Below, one piece after another: positions 11,865 to 22,938 of a stretch of DNA of 64,000 bases. Every line of letters begins with the position of its first letter. The stretch's first letter is position 1. Source of the DNA: Porpolomopsis calyptriformis. Taxonomy: Eukaryota; Basidiomycota; Agaricomycetes; Agaricales; Hygrophoraceae. Made by a program: the position numbers and the translations under genes. The stretch spans positions 1,359,105-1,423,104 of the forward strand of contig OX621176.1 in NCBI GenBank assembly GCA_951640195.1, written 5' to 3'. Below the pieces are notes generated by a model, which was not told the origin of the DNA, did not search any database, and saw only the letters and a program-made list of their open reading frames with translations.

Positions 11865-14800
11865 TTATACCTTATCAGAGTCCGGTTCCTCGATAAATAT
11901 CGGTTCTACATCTTTCCACTGCCCTCCCTCATTCCACACATTCTCTCTCTCCATCCAATACTCCAAAGAATCGCCGATCCGCGCAGGACACCACACCCTC
12001 TCGCCCGTGTCTCCGTCCGTCTCGGCCGAAAACCATCGGGGCTTATGTGCCGCAGCTCTCCCTTCCTCTCTCGCCCTCCTTGTTGCACGCTGCCTTTCCT
12101 CCTGCAAGTTTTTCAAATAATTCGCGAGCTCATATTTCCCATTCTCGAATGCCCGTTGGTCAGGTCGCAGCCGGCAGTCCGTAGGACAAATATACGGCCG
12201 CAACGTGTGTTTAGGACAATCATTCAAAGTTATCGCAAACGGTGTGAGATTGAATGGTGTGATGGGCTTCTCCGAGTTTCGCCAGAGTAAAATGTACTCC
12301 CAAGATGAATTTGGTGAGCTTGGGCCGCTGATTGTCACATCTGGATGAAGAAATCCATTTTCGGCTCCCACTGCTCGCGCGACCAGTTGACTGTTCCAGC
12401 GACCGGCGATTTCGTATGTAACTCTGCCGTTTGCATCTCTAACATGACCAGAAATTTCGTATGCATCTCGTCCACGCCAGCCTCTCGGCTTGAAGGTCAG
12501 AATACACTGGTCCTTGGTACGATGGTTTGTTATCTACAAGAGTTCGAGCGTGAGCCTCAAGCCAAAATGGAAGACAGCGACGCACAATCATGTCTCCGTA
12601 GTGATCGATTGTCGGAGAGCCAAGAATAAATCCCGACACATTCGTAGTGACCTTCTTCCAGCTGTAATGTTCTATCACCTTCCCATCACCCATCTTTCCC
12701 TTTGCCCTTGGATATCCAGGAGCCCATTCCTGAGGCAAAAGCAACTCCGTGTGTGCAACTCCGGTCGGGCGAATTTCAAAGGATTTACCCATAAACTTAT
12801 TCTGCGCGTCGACCTGCCAGCAAGGTTGGTCAATGTATTCCCAGGAAACACGAGGGTATTGTCAAACCTCGCCATAGTAGTGCCATGAAGGTGACTCAGC
12901 CCAACAAGCTGAAATAGGAGGGTGGTGGCTGACTTGTTCCGAGACGTATCGATATTCCTTGTCTAATCGGACGTATTCGAATGTTTCACTCTACGATCAA
13001 ACAATCAGTTTATCTCCAAGAACAAATAGATAGACTAACAAGCATGGGATTGAAGGGTTTGGCAATGCGTCCGATGGTCGAGGAATAGTTCGACATGCCG
13101 AATGCTGCTACAAACGCGATTCGGCGGTGAGGGTCAGGCTCCTTTGCGGCAACGTCAACTGTGATGAAATCAGTTAGGAACCACGCGGGATAAGACAGAC
13201 CAGACGAACGACACTCGGAGAATTCCATATCTTCCGCCTTAAACCACACGAATTAGTGAAGCTGGAAAGCTAGAGGAAGATTTGGAGACGCACCATTCTC
13301 TGTAACATGCTAGTTGGTTCGTTGAAAAATACAGGAAAACTGATTTTTGTGAGGTCTTTCCCGATACTATGCTTCAACACCGACCACAAACTTGTACTCG
13401 GTCTATCATCTGCTCCGATATTCAGTTGTGTACGTAAGGTCGCGTACCCTTCGTACTGGCGTCGGTCGATCTTCGATGGGAGCAGGCTTTCAAAGTTTGG
13501 GATCGGGCCGAAAGATTTTGGGACAACGAGATTGGGGAGAGTATTGGACTCGATAGCGTCGAAAAATTCGTCCTCATCATCTGTATCGACGCTCGCGCTG
13601 TCCGGGTCTCTCGGTAGCACATCGGAGATCTGTGGACAGCTCGGAGTAGGTGTAATAGGACCGGGGGACGACGACGTGATGGCGAGGTCTTCAGATCTGG
13701 CAGTCGCCGAGACAACAAATCTCTCTTGCGACGCACCTCCCTCGACAATAATGTTAGATGCCGCCAGAGTGAATGCTTCCCGGGTCGATCTTTGCCTGAT
13801 CGTGCTGTTCCTATCTTCGAGGAATCGGCTCCCCCGCCTGCGCGACCGTTTCCGCAGTTCTTGTTCGAGAGCCTCGCCATCCTGGACAGCTTTCGCCAAG
13901 CTCTCTTCCCAAACACGTTGGCTCATCTTCTCCCGTTCCAAATTACTCTTCCACCACTCGTCCCTCTCCTTCACCATCTGGATGTATTCATTAAGCATTG
14001 CTTGGACCATCGTAAATGAGTCTTGTAATGCCGACTTCAACTCGTTTGTCCGAGTGGGGGTGTTGGGTGGGAGAATGATGCTAGCGAGGAGCTGTGAAGT
14101 TAGCTCCATCTGGGCAAGCGTGGAATTTCCTTGGAGCTCGAAAGTAGTGTCGTGTGGGGCCGCGCGGCTGGTTGAACTTGCTACTAAGGAATCGTCGTCA
14201 TTCCTGTCGTCGTCGTCGTCAAGATCACCATTTTCCGCCATGTCATTTCCAGAACTTGGGTTTTGCCCTCCGTCATGAAGACTCGAACTCAAGTCCTCAC
14301 TAGCATAGCCGTCTACACCAAGCTCACTGTTAATGGACGCCCTTTCACTCCTGGCTTTGCGGCGTAAGAATGCCACGGAAGATTCTGCGATGCGTGGCGA
14401 AGGGGATGAGGCACGCGTACTGCTAACCATGCTCTCCATACTCTTTCTTCTCTTGGCTACGTCCGCTTCCTGTTTGTACCATTCGATGCTGTTTTTTATC
14501 GCCTGTGTCCACCGAGAGGCTTCAACGGGATGATTAGCCTTCATATACCACTTTTGCACGCCTGAATGGTGGCCTCGGGATGGCGTAGAGTGCACTTCAA
14601 ACCGAAGCTTCTCGCTAGAAGGCGACACTTTCAAGATGGCTGTCTTCATGGAGATGGAGCCGCGAGAGGCAACGGTTTCATCTTCTTGGTGACGGTAATC
14701 TGTAGTAGGCGTCTGTGTCAATGTCGAACGTAGAGATGACCGAGAGTTGGGTTTGAACGCACATGAAAGAATCCCCCCTCTGAGGACGAACCACCTTGTA

Positions 14801-15947
14801 TTATAGCCGCGAGCAACATTGGTATATTTGTTTAAGTACCCTTTTAAAATGTTAGGTGCGCCTGATGGGGCGTCGATGAGGGTTGTGTCCTGATTTGCAA
14901 CTGCGCCGCTGGGTGTTAAATTGTAAACAGCAAAGGCAAGAGGACAACGCACATTGTCGCAAGAAAACCCTCACGCGATCATCCTTCCCTGAACCGTCGT
15001 AAGCCATCCTGCCCCTGCGATCCCGTACAAATACGTCGGCACCGGCGCGGACGGCCAGTTCGATTAACCTGAGATCTTTCCGTTTGGCAGCTTCATGCAA
15101 AAGCGACATCCCGGAGTCATCGTCCAGATATGAGAGATTCACAAAACGAACACGCGGAGACTCTAAGAGAGATAGGAGGGCGGTGTCAGGAGGGGCCGTT
15201 TGAGGGGAGAGAATGTATGTTCTGAGAAGAGAACGGAAGGATGCGTTGAGAAATGAACGTGAATCTGTTTAGAATAGGTGATATGTCATTAGGGAAAGTC
15301 GTTCATTCCAGCGGCAACGTTACCATCGATAACCCGAATCACATCTTTACTCTTTGCAACATCCCTACAAGTTTTCCCTTCCTTGTCCTTCGAACTATCG
15401 TCAATATCATCTTGTTCCAGCAGCATATTCACTATATCAACTCTCCCCAGCGATGCTGCGAGATGGAGTGGCGTGGTGCCCGATCCCATGGGATGAATCC
15501 CGTTAGGAGAGATAGCCCGGTGTGAGAGCAAGAAGGAAACTGTTTCGGCTGTGAAATCGAAATGTCAAGACAAAAGTTGCTGAGAATATAGCAAAAGGTC
15601 GCACCGGATGCACACCGAATTGCTAGATGCAATGCTGCTGCGCCCGTATCGATTACATCTCCAGTCGCGAACTTCCGTTTGTCTTTACCAATTTCGGCAA
15701 GGAAAGGGTGGATAAGCGTAGGGTCGCCTGACACAAACGCCAATGAGAGAATGGGGTGTCAAATGGGAGACAAGACTTGCCACTGCGCAGAGCAGACAAG
15801 AACTTGACCTGAGAGAGAGGCTCCGCGAAATCTGAACAAATGATCAGAACGTTATGACCGAAGCAAAATGAAAGCAAAAGCCGAACAAGTTTCGCGAGAG
15901 GAACTGGACGACAGAGAGGGGGCATGGGTAGCCGCGTTCTGGCTCAT
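11865..15947 (-). CDS. Oxysterol-binding protein with ankyrin repeats, PH domain and FFAT motif (Osh1/Osh2 type)
   Basis: Lipid-transfer protein acting at membrane contact sites. Reading the minus strand: ankyrin repeats (AALHLAIRCAS; GTTPLHLAASLGRVDIVNML; GMSLLHEAAKRKDLRLIELA); a PH domain (LKGYLNKYTNVARGYNTRWF ... WTQAIKNSIEWY); a serine-rich linker with an acidic cluster; an FFAT-like motif DEFFDAIES with upstream acids, which in this family binds ER VAP/Scs2; then the sterol-binding ORD with EQVSHHPPISA (about 12925-12960), GKSFEIRPTG and SWKKVTTNVSGFILG. It ends PRWFSAETDGDTGE...DSDKV at 11865. Many introns are present. The N-terminus is uncertain: ATG 15947 (MSQNAATHAP) is a guess, since the donor joining it to the first ankyrin exon is weak. 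Confidence 0.88.
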
Positions 15948-16084
15948 GAAAGTGGCTGTCGATGGGTCAAAGTCCGAGAGTGAAACGGTCAATGATTTGT
16001 CTAAAAATAGCACGCTCTATGCTTTGACGCGCCTCAGCAATCCCGCTTTGACCGTGTTACGCCAACTGGAAAACTTGCAATACC

Positions 16085-18210
16085 ATGTGGAAAGCATCAC
16101 CACCTCCGGAAGAGCTATGGACTGATGACGAAGGCGGGAGTGCGGGTGGCCAATGGCCAATAGTCGGGATAGTGGGAGAAGAAATAGATTCGTCTGGGTC
16201 ATCAACGTATTCGTGTTCCTTGATTTCTTTTCTAGAGTCGACTTGGATTCATGAATTTTTGCAATCAGATTCGAAGTAGGGGGTCAATTTGCCCAATCAA
16301 TCGCGTACTGAGCGATGTATACCTTCTTTCAGATCAGGTGGGCTGAATGGAATCGCGATGACGGATCCAATACAACTTGGATGCCCGACCTGGTTGACCA
16401 CCCAGGAGTGGTACGACGTTGGCAGCGAAGGCAAAAACTGCGACGAGAGCATCTGGCCATAGAAAGCCTAAGCATCCCAATTTACGGTGGTTTAGACATT
16501 CACAATATCAACACCATCTTACGGGCTCAGGCCTACGATGAGAAATTGCAGAAGATCAACAATGCAATACCAACCTCCACCATGCTTCGACACAAGATGG
16601 ACAGGCTTTTACGGGAGAAAGGTAATCGTGAAGATGGCGAGGCATCATCTCCGCGGACTCTTCGCCGGAGTACTTCCCTTCGCCAATTATCTCGCTGCTC
16701 GTCCGCAGGGTCTCTGGGAAATCGATCCAACACGACTTCTCATTCCAGTTGGAGTGGCAAGTCAAACACATCAGCAGGTTTAACATGTCCTACTCGCTCT
16801 CTTCCGCAGAGGGTAAAAACCTCTCTGTCGATCGGTAAAGAGCCGAGGCTGTAAGTATCCACTTTCTACATTTTCTAAATAGTTTTGATGATCTCTCGTT
16901 CAGACGAGCCGCATTGGAAAAAGAGTGGAAGACGGCGGCCAGAAAGGAACACGCAGCTTTGATAAGCATAGTGAATGAAATCGATGAAGATGAAATTCCA
17001 GACGAGGGTGAAAACTTCATCTATTGCGAAAGAAAATACGTCTAGTATGTTTTGTAAATGTCGGCTCTCTACTTCTGACCTCCAAATAGCGGAAAAAATG
17101 TCCCGCGACTAACAGATCTGGAATGTCTTGTTTCTTGCGACTGTGAAAGTTGCGTCGCTTCGAAGTGCGATTGTCAGGACCTCTCCAAACTTCAGGATGA
17201 TGACGGGCGGCCGGCATTCGCGTACACGAAAGAGGTGGGATATAAAATCCAACGGTCATCTATTCCTCCCTTATTCCACACTCCAGGGCCTGTTTGCTTT
17301 CACTCTCCCCCGGGGGGATGAGGTCATCGAGTGCAACCAAGTGAGTCATATCGAAGTGTCATTTGATATGTTCCGCTGAGACTCGCGCCCTAGAGGTGTT
17401 CGTGCGACCAGTCCTGCCCCAACCGAGTCGCACAAAAACCTCGAGACATACCCATCCAAGTCTTCAAGACCGAGGATCGTGGATGGGGTGCGCGATCGAC
17501 TGTTGCTGTAGAGAGAGGGAAAGTGCTTGGTGTCTACACTGGGTGCGTTGGCCAAGAATTTCGCTTTGGAACCAACAAGCTGATTTCGAAATCTCCGTCA
17601 ATAGAGAATTAATGTTGGAGCTTCACTTCCCTCGTCGGAGTCGCCCCCAAACTGATTGCATAATTCACAGACATCGTGAAGACGCACAAAACCGAGGGAA
17701 TTATTGCTTTGACCTTGATGGAAATGAGTGTCGGAGCGATAAAACACCCGAGAATTCGTATTCAGTAGATTCTCAACATTATGGCGAGTTGGTTTGTTTC
17801 GTACTTCCTCTAACATGCTCATGGCGCGAGTTTAGGAAATTGGACGAGATTCATCAAGTGAGTCCAAGCTGAACATTCAGACCAAGAACTTACCACTCGT
17901 CTTACCAGTCACTCGTGCGAGCCTAACACCCGTGTTTTCCCTGTGATATATGATACTATACCAGAGGCGAGTTATTATCACTTTAAACCCTGACTACGTC
18001 CTTACGAGGCCCCTGTAGATGAACATGCCGTATCTTGCCTTTGTAACCTTGAAGGATCTCCCAGCTGGCACCGAATTTACAGTCGATTACAATCCTGCCG
18101 CGGGACGGGCGATTACCAAGGGGAAAGGCAAAGGCAAATCGAGAATCCCTGATGATGCCATGAGCTGCCAATGCGGAACAGCTCAATGTCGTGGCTGGAT
18201 AAATTTATAA
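16085..18210 (+). CDS. CLR4: SUV39/Clr4-type histone H3K9 methyltransferase
   Basis: Chromodomain-SET enzyme that deposits and reads H3K9 methylation in heterochromatin. Chromodomain pieces are [12 protein letters not shown] (exon 1) and [10 protein letters not shown]...TTWMP. The pre-SET cysteines are [17 protein letters not shown] and [14 protein letters not shown] motifs are [42 protein letters not shown] and [10 protein letters not shown]; post-SET is [11 protein letters not shown] just before the stop. From 16904 the exons 16904-17044, 17090-17234, 17287-17340, 17394-17542, 17605-17783, 17836-17857, 17909-17966 and 18019-18210 close in frame, including a 22-nt exon. Two introns need GC donors. 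The first exon junction (16207-16340) is unresolved, so the start is provisional. It is divergent from the oxysterol-binding gene. Confidence 0.9.
17784..17835 (+). other. GC-AG intron in the SET domain
   Basis: Donor TATG|GCGAGT, acceptor TTTAG|GAAATT, 52 nt, with an internal CTAAC branch site. Only this donor joins SQHYG to GNWTRFINHSC in phase. GT donors nearby shift the frame. Confidence 0.72.
17967..18018 (+). other. Second GC-AG intron in the SET domain
   Basis: Donor GAG|GCGAGT, acceptor CTGTAG|ATGAAC, 52 nt, with a CTGAC branch site. It joins VIYDTIPE to [11 protein letters not shown] in phase 0. The same GCGAGT hexamer is used as in the previous GC intron of this gene. Confidence 0.72.
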
Positions 18211-18794
18211 AAAAGGTTACAATCGGCGGTTGTCACACGCTGTACGTACTCTTTTGATTTGCCTGCAATGTGTGTACGTATTCTTTTATAATTGGCCAAG
18301 TATCACTCTTTGACAGCCAACGTCATACTCGCCGTGAAAACCGGAGGTGTCTGGGCAACCATCGACCCTCACAGGCCATCACCCATTTTAACTGGACTGA
18401 TATATTACATAAGGTAGATGATCACGATCAACTCTCAAAACCCGCCACACCACACTCCCACTGTTGATGCGAACAGATGGAATGATTACTGTTGGTGGAT
18501 ATTCTATGCAACCGCCTTCTCCTCTCAGGGTTAGCTTACAGCTTAACAATGCCCCCGTTGCCTTGAAAGCAGGCACTGCATGATTATCATTGGATGCTTC
18601 TTTTGGCCATCTCCGAAACGTTTCATTCCTCGCTGGTTACAGAGGCAGCGACATATAAAAGGCGGTTAATGTGATCTGGATACCTTAGCAGGTGCTCTTC
18701 TTTGTGCTGGTCACTGAGAAATTCCACAAGTCAATCCTTCACGTTTCACGACACACTACATTCATCACCCTAACCTATCGATTATTCATTCGCT

Positions 18795-19765
18795 ATGGTC
18801 CAAAGAACTTCTAGCCTTATCTTCGCGACCGCTGCTCTGTCTGCAGCTTTTGTGGCGGGTACCCCAGTCCAGTAGGTGTTGTATGTGTCAATAATCGCTC
18901 CAATGTTGACATCGTGCTTCGTAGTGGATTTGGAAGGATCGGAATGGCCGGGGCACCGCACACGCTTTCCGCGGAGACCAGGCACTCCTTGGGGGAGTCT
19001 GCTATCAGTGGCGCCGTCTCCCTCGCTTCGAACGCTTATTCCGCTCATCAACAGAAAAAGATGGCGAAGAAGATGATGGCGCAAGAGCAGATGCAACCTG
19101 GTCGACGGGACGTTGAGGACGACCTGTTCTCGTTCAGCCGTCGTGACTTTGAGGTGCTCGACGCTCGCGGACCAGGCGGGAAAGGCGGGAAAGTCATGAA
19201 AACCGAGAGAGGCGAGAAAGGCGAGGGATCCCATCGCCGCAAACCCCACCGCGGCATGAGCATGCATGGCGCTGTGCCAGCCGGTATGCAAGGCATGCAA
19301 AGCGGTATGCAAGGTATGCAAGGCGGTATGCAAGGCGGTATGCCAGGCATGGGATCTCCCATGCAAGGCGGTCAACAACAACAGCAGGAAGCACCGCCGA
19401 TGCAGCAACAGATGGCTGGGCGCGATATCGAGGAGTTGTACGATTTCGAGGCCCGTGAGTTGGAGGAAGTTGAGGCACGGAACTTTTTGGAAAAGGCCGG
19501 GGCCGCGGCACTTCGCCATGGCGTATCTGCCCTCACCCACCACGGCCCGAGTCTCATCGAGGGGGGTGCTAACTTCGCTGGACAAGCCATCCAGGCCAAG
19601 TCGCAAGCTCGGATGATGATGATGCCTCAAGCTTACCAACCTTACCGACGAGAAGAAGAAGAGTTCTGGACACGCAGGTTGGTTCCTTTATTTACGTCCA
19701 AACGACGTGAAAGTTGACATGATATTTCGATATTCAGCTACGAAGACTTTGATGAGCTCGACTGA
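18795..19765 (+). CDS. Secreted hypothetical protein with Met/Gln/Gly repeats and dibasic sites
   Basis: Exons 18795-18871, 18925-19677 and 19738-19765 give 858 nt (285 residues). The N-terminus MVQRTSSLIFATAALSAAFV is a convincing signal peptide. The mature part has Kex2-like dibasic sites (GRRDVED, SRRDFEVLDAR), a basic stretch (HRRKPHRG), a low-complexity tract of repeating GMQ units (about 19283-19360), then Gln runs and acidic motifs resembling each other (RDIEELYDFEAR, RELEEVEARN). It ends SYEDFDELD. I do not recognise a family. The pattern fits a precursor processed into peptides or an amyloid-like or adhesive secreted protein, but this is inference. The genomic repeat is in phase with the codons. 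Confidence 0.75.
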
Positions 19766-19849
19766 ATTCGAGCGGTAGTGTACGATGACTGTGATGTATT
19801 CTACATCGTTTGAATGACTTTTGGCATCACAAACAAACGTAAACGATCG

Positions 19850-20614
19850 ATGGTTGCCCGCTTCCCACCCGAGGTTCTCCTGACCATCTTTCAGTTCTTC
19901 CCACTCAAGTCCCTACTCGCCGCCAAAGGTGTCAACTACCAATGGCGTACGCTATCAGCCACGACAGATATGCTTCCTGCCCGCCGCATGTTGTATGACC
20001 TTTACCACGAAGTGATTACCTCGCCCAGTTTCCTTGCCAGCCGAGAGTTGGTGTTGAGTCATCTCTTTTCATTCGACCGCGAGGGTTATGTCGCGGCACT
20101 CGAAGGTGAGGACGGAAGCGGGGCGAAAGGGATAGACCGCAGTCTTCCGGACGAGTACCGTTGCTATATCCTCGAGTGGCCCGAGAAGGCAGTCTTTGGG
20201 TGGTTATGGCCCGGATTGGATAACGATTTCACCGATGGGTCCTGCGCGAAGTATTACGGATCTAACAGTATTAGCTGCGCCTCTCCGAAGATCGAAGAGT
20301 TGAGGTTTTATTACCCAAAGGACGCGAGTCCGTACCCTCCCGTCGAGCCTCAGGATTTGGGAAGCTGGTTCAAAAGGGCAGATGAGGATCTGATGTCCTT
20401 TAATGCGCTCGAGGTGTGGGATTATGGGAGTCATGCGCATTCATGGTTGATAGTGGATGCGAGCAAACCGTTGCTTCACGGACTGGTGCATACGTTTGAG
20501 GGAGATTCTGCTTGGGAGAATGAACTTCCGAGGGCAAGTGGTTGGGTCGAGACGATGAAGAAAAGGCTGGCCGAGTTGGACAGTGAAGAGGAGCTCGAGT
20601 CTGATAAGGAATAG
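19850..20614 (+). CDS. F-box-like protein, copy 1
   Basis: Single-exon protein of 254 residues from ATG 19850 (MVARFPPEVLLTIFQFF), or 266 from ATG 19814. The N-terminal FPPEVLLTIFQFFPLKSLLA followed by VNYQWRTLS is an F-box-like helix set, which in general docks to Skp1 in SCF ubiquitin ligases. The remainder (YRCYILEWPEKAVFGWLWPG, ALEVWDYGSHAHSWLIVDA) has no motif that I recognise; Trp/Tyr-rich strands suggest a substrate-binding beta fold. The second copy at 27208 has a stop in the extra 12-residue N-terminal frame, which favours the 19850 start. Both copies are intact, so both may be expressed. Confidence 0.75.
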   Translation: MVARFPPEVLLTIFQFFPLKSLLAAKGVNYQWRTLSATTDMLPARRMLYDLYHEVITSPSFLASRELVLSHLFSFDREGYVAALEGEDGSGAKGIDRSLPDEYRCYILEWPEKAVFGWLWPGLDNDFTDGSCAKYYGSNSISCASPKIEELRFYYPKDASPYPPVEPQDLGSWFKRADEDLMSFNALEVWDYGSHAHSWLIVDASKPLLHGLVHTFEGDSAWENELPRASGWVETMKKRLAELDSEEELESDKE

Positions 20615-20834
20615 TCTATTTCTCGGGCCAGACGGGTTGTCTAAACACACGTTGTTGACAGATATTCGGACGTTATAAATAAACTCGATCGATCCTGAGT
20701 CCGATGACTGAATGGTTGCGCCGACGCCAAGAGCCAATCGCTTTGTTATCTGCAGGGAAAAGGTTGAAACGATCGATCAATGATCCCAGTCCATTCTGTA
20801 TAAGACCACGCCAAAACTCTCTTCATGCACCATC

Positions 20835-22443
20835 ATGTCCACCTCAAGGGGGGTGATTGTCGATGATAGGCACGTTCTAACCCTCTCCAGCAGGCTTTGG
20901 ACTGACTCGATCATTTCATGAAGGAGCATACCCATTCTGACCTACTCAGGAAGCTGGAAGAATGGCGCAAGCTCTGGCGGGTATCAAGAGTATAACGCCA
21001 CAACGAATTCGCCTTTAGCCCAAGGGGCAAATGTTATTTTTCCATTTAACGGTTAGTGTGGGTATTACTACGCGGAACGAAAACTAACTATTCCGTAGGT
21101 ACATCAGTCTCAGTGTTCGGTATGTATTTCGTACTTATCTATGATATGTGTCTCACTATACTTCATGCTTTCAGGAACGTTGAACGGCGAGAGCCCGACC
21201 ATCGAGTATACGATCGACAACACCACACCGACCGTTTCCCAAATTTCAAATACGAATGGCGCCACATACCACAACCAATTTTACAGCACGAATAATCTCG
21301 TCGCTGGCCCCCACACGCTACAGATTACCGCAACACAACTGAACAGCACCGCACCGTTCAGCTGGTATCTCGATTATATCATTTACACGCCCTCCGCCGA
21401 TCCTTCAATATCGTCGTTGAGGCCAGGAGAGTCATTTTTCTTCGATGACGCAGACTCCACATTTCAATACTCTGGCTCATGGTCAACTGGAGATGGTACA
21501 GGGAGCGATATGCAAGGTACCCTACACGGTGCACTGTCACTGAACTCGTCCGTGTCCTTGCAGTTTACAGGTAAGCTTTACACTGAAAGCATTTAATTTG
21601 GGTAATAACAACGCTTCGGACATGATAGGCACGTACGTAGATGTGTTCGTCAGGCTGCCCTCGTCTAAAAGCATCTCAACCATCGCTCAAGTCGTCGTTG
21701 ATGGCGGTGATCCTTTCCTTGCAAATTACCCTCCACTCACAGACGTCAATTTCGATTCTTCCACATCAGCGTCTTCAAACTATCGACTATACCATAACCC
21801 CTCCCTTCCACTGGCTTCTCACGTCATGGTTATAACGCCTGCAGCTGAACAAGCTCTTTGGCTTGATTATGTTATTGCTGGCACTGGTCTCGACATGTCT
21901 AATCCACAAGACTCTCCATCTTCCCCATCGTCGACTTCTTTGGTGCCTAGCTCAACGCCATCGTCGAATTCTAGCGCGTCATCATCCTTGCACACCTACG
22001 TTGCTGTCGCCGGAGTAGCTGTCGCTACTGTTATCATCCTGATTTTGTTGGCTGTCGGGATATTCGTGTTCATCCGCCGGAAACGAAAACTTCCTCAAGA
22101 CGTTCTTGTCAACCCTAGCGTGAACGAGATGGCCGCACCCACTCAGGATATCCGCAGGAATAGGCTCGTTACACCATACAGCCTCACCTTCGGCACCACC
22201 ACCATGGCCCCAGTTGATACCCCAGAGGTTACAGATAGATTCAGAGTTGGGGAGAAGTCCCCAGTGCAAACCGGGCCAACTGCTGTTTTGGATATCGCCC
22301 CTCCAATGAGGATATCATCCTCCTCCGCACCATCCACTTCAGCTTCGCAGGCTCCATTGCGACACGCGGATAGCGGTAGACGTGGATTTACCCCGTCAGA
22401 TTCGATATCACAAGATTTGCCGCCTTTTTATTCGGTGAATTAA
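20835..22443 (+). CDS. Single-pass membrane protein with two tandem beta-type ectodomains, paralog 1
   Basis: Exons 20835-20869, 20924-21051, 21099-21119, 21175-21570 and 21629-22443 give 1395 nt (464 residues). Two related modules follow each other, each opening with a DD..-YSGSW motif: VDDRSIPILTYSGSW and FFDDADSTFQYSGSW, and each closing with a WxLDYI/V strand (SWYLDYIIYT; LWLDYVIAGTG). A Ser/Pro stalk leads to one transmembrane helix (about positions 22003-22070, VAGVAVATVIILILLAVGIF), an RRKRK stop-transfer and a cytoplasmic tail ending PPFYSVN. There is no signal peptide. Many Asn-X-Ser/Thr sites lie outside. Function unknown; a cell-surface or cell-wall sensor is a guess. Intron 1 is GC-AG and exon 3 is a 21-nt microexon. 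Confidence 0.82.
20870..20923 (+). other. GC-AG intron 1 of membrane paralog 1
   Basis: Donor GATAG|GCACGT, acceptor ATGAAG|GAGCAT, 54 nt, with a CTGAC branch site about 20 nt before the acceptor. It is the only join that reads VDDR-SIPILTYSGSW. The equivalent splice fits paralogs 2 (28230-28287), 3 (30401-30459) and 4 (43809-43857), always leaving a 35-nt first exon. Confidence 0.72.
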
Positions 22444-22938
22444 TCTGTGTTTTTCGTTGTGGTTTGCTCTCATTCTTCCCGGGGTGTTTATCAAATCGGA
22501 CACTCATTGCATACGTACAGTATTGATGTATTCAGAGGTCGAGGACAATGTACTGTACCTTTTGTGTTTTCTTTAAGGAATGATGTAGTTGGGAGAGAAC
22601 CCTAGTGTTGCCGTGGTTCCGCTCAGAAGCGGCTAGCTACCGGAGCCAAGCTGTAGCGGAGCTGAGCTGAGCTGTAAATCTACTTCGTGGTTTGATACGG
22701 CTCAGCTTTCCCACAGTATTGGCTTCGAGCCGCTCGAGCTGTAGCTTTGATCCAAATCTGTCCATTAAAGCTGTGTAGTCTGCTGCAAGCAATAATGTTG
22801 TCTATCCACCTCTCTCTCTCTCAGACAAACAATAAGAACTTGGGAGTGCATCCACCTGCCAAAGGCCTCGAGGTTCCAGCATGCCCTGTAACGTGAGTAT
22901 ATATACATACAATGTACGTCCGAACCCACTAAAAAATC

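Larger units (their letters stand above)
19817..22570 (+). repeat. Segmental duplication, copy 1 (F-box + membrane protein module)
   Basis: This block is near-identical in order and sequence to 27175-29926. Both begin at an ACTTTTGG..ATCACAAACAAA motif just before the F-box gene and end in the 3' region of the membrane-protein gene. The hAT element sits in the spacer between the two copies. Removing it leaves a tandem pair about 3 kb apart. Confidence 0.85.

Noticed and set aside
13307..14278. 323-residue plus-strand open frame
   Set aside because: Antisense of the PH-ORD linker exon, whose minus-strand reading has clear domains. Serine-rich composition reflects the complementary codons.
18782..19639. 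285-residue open frame on the minus strand, rich in His/Leu/Ala
   Set aside because: It is a mirror of the secreted protein gene; its repeats come from the GMQ tract and it has no family features.
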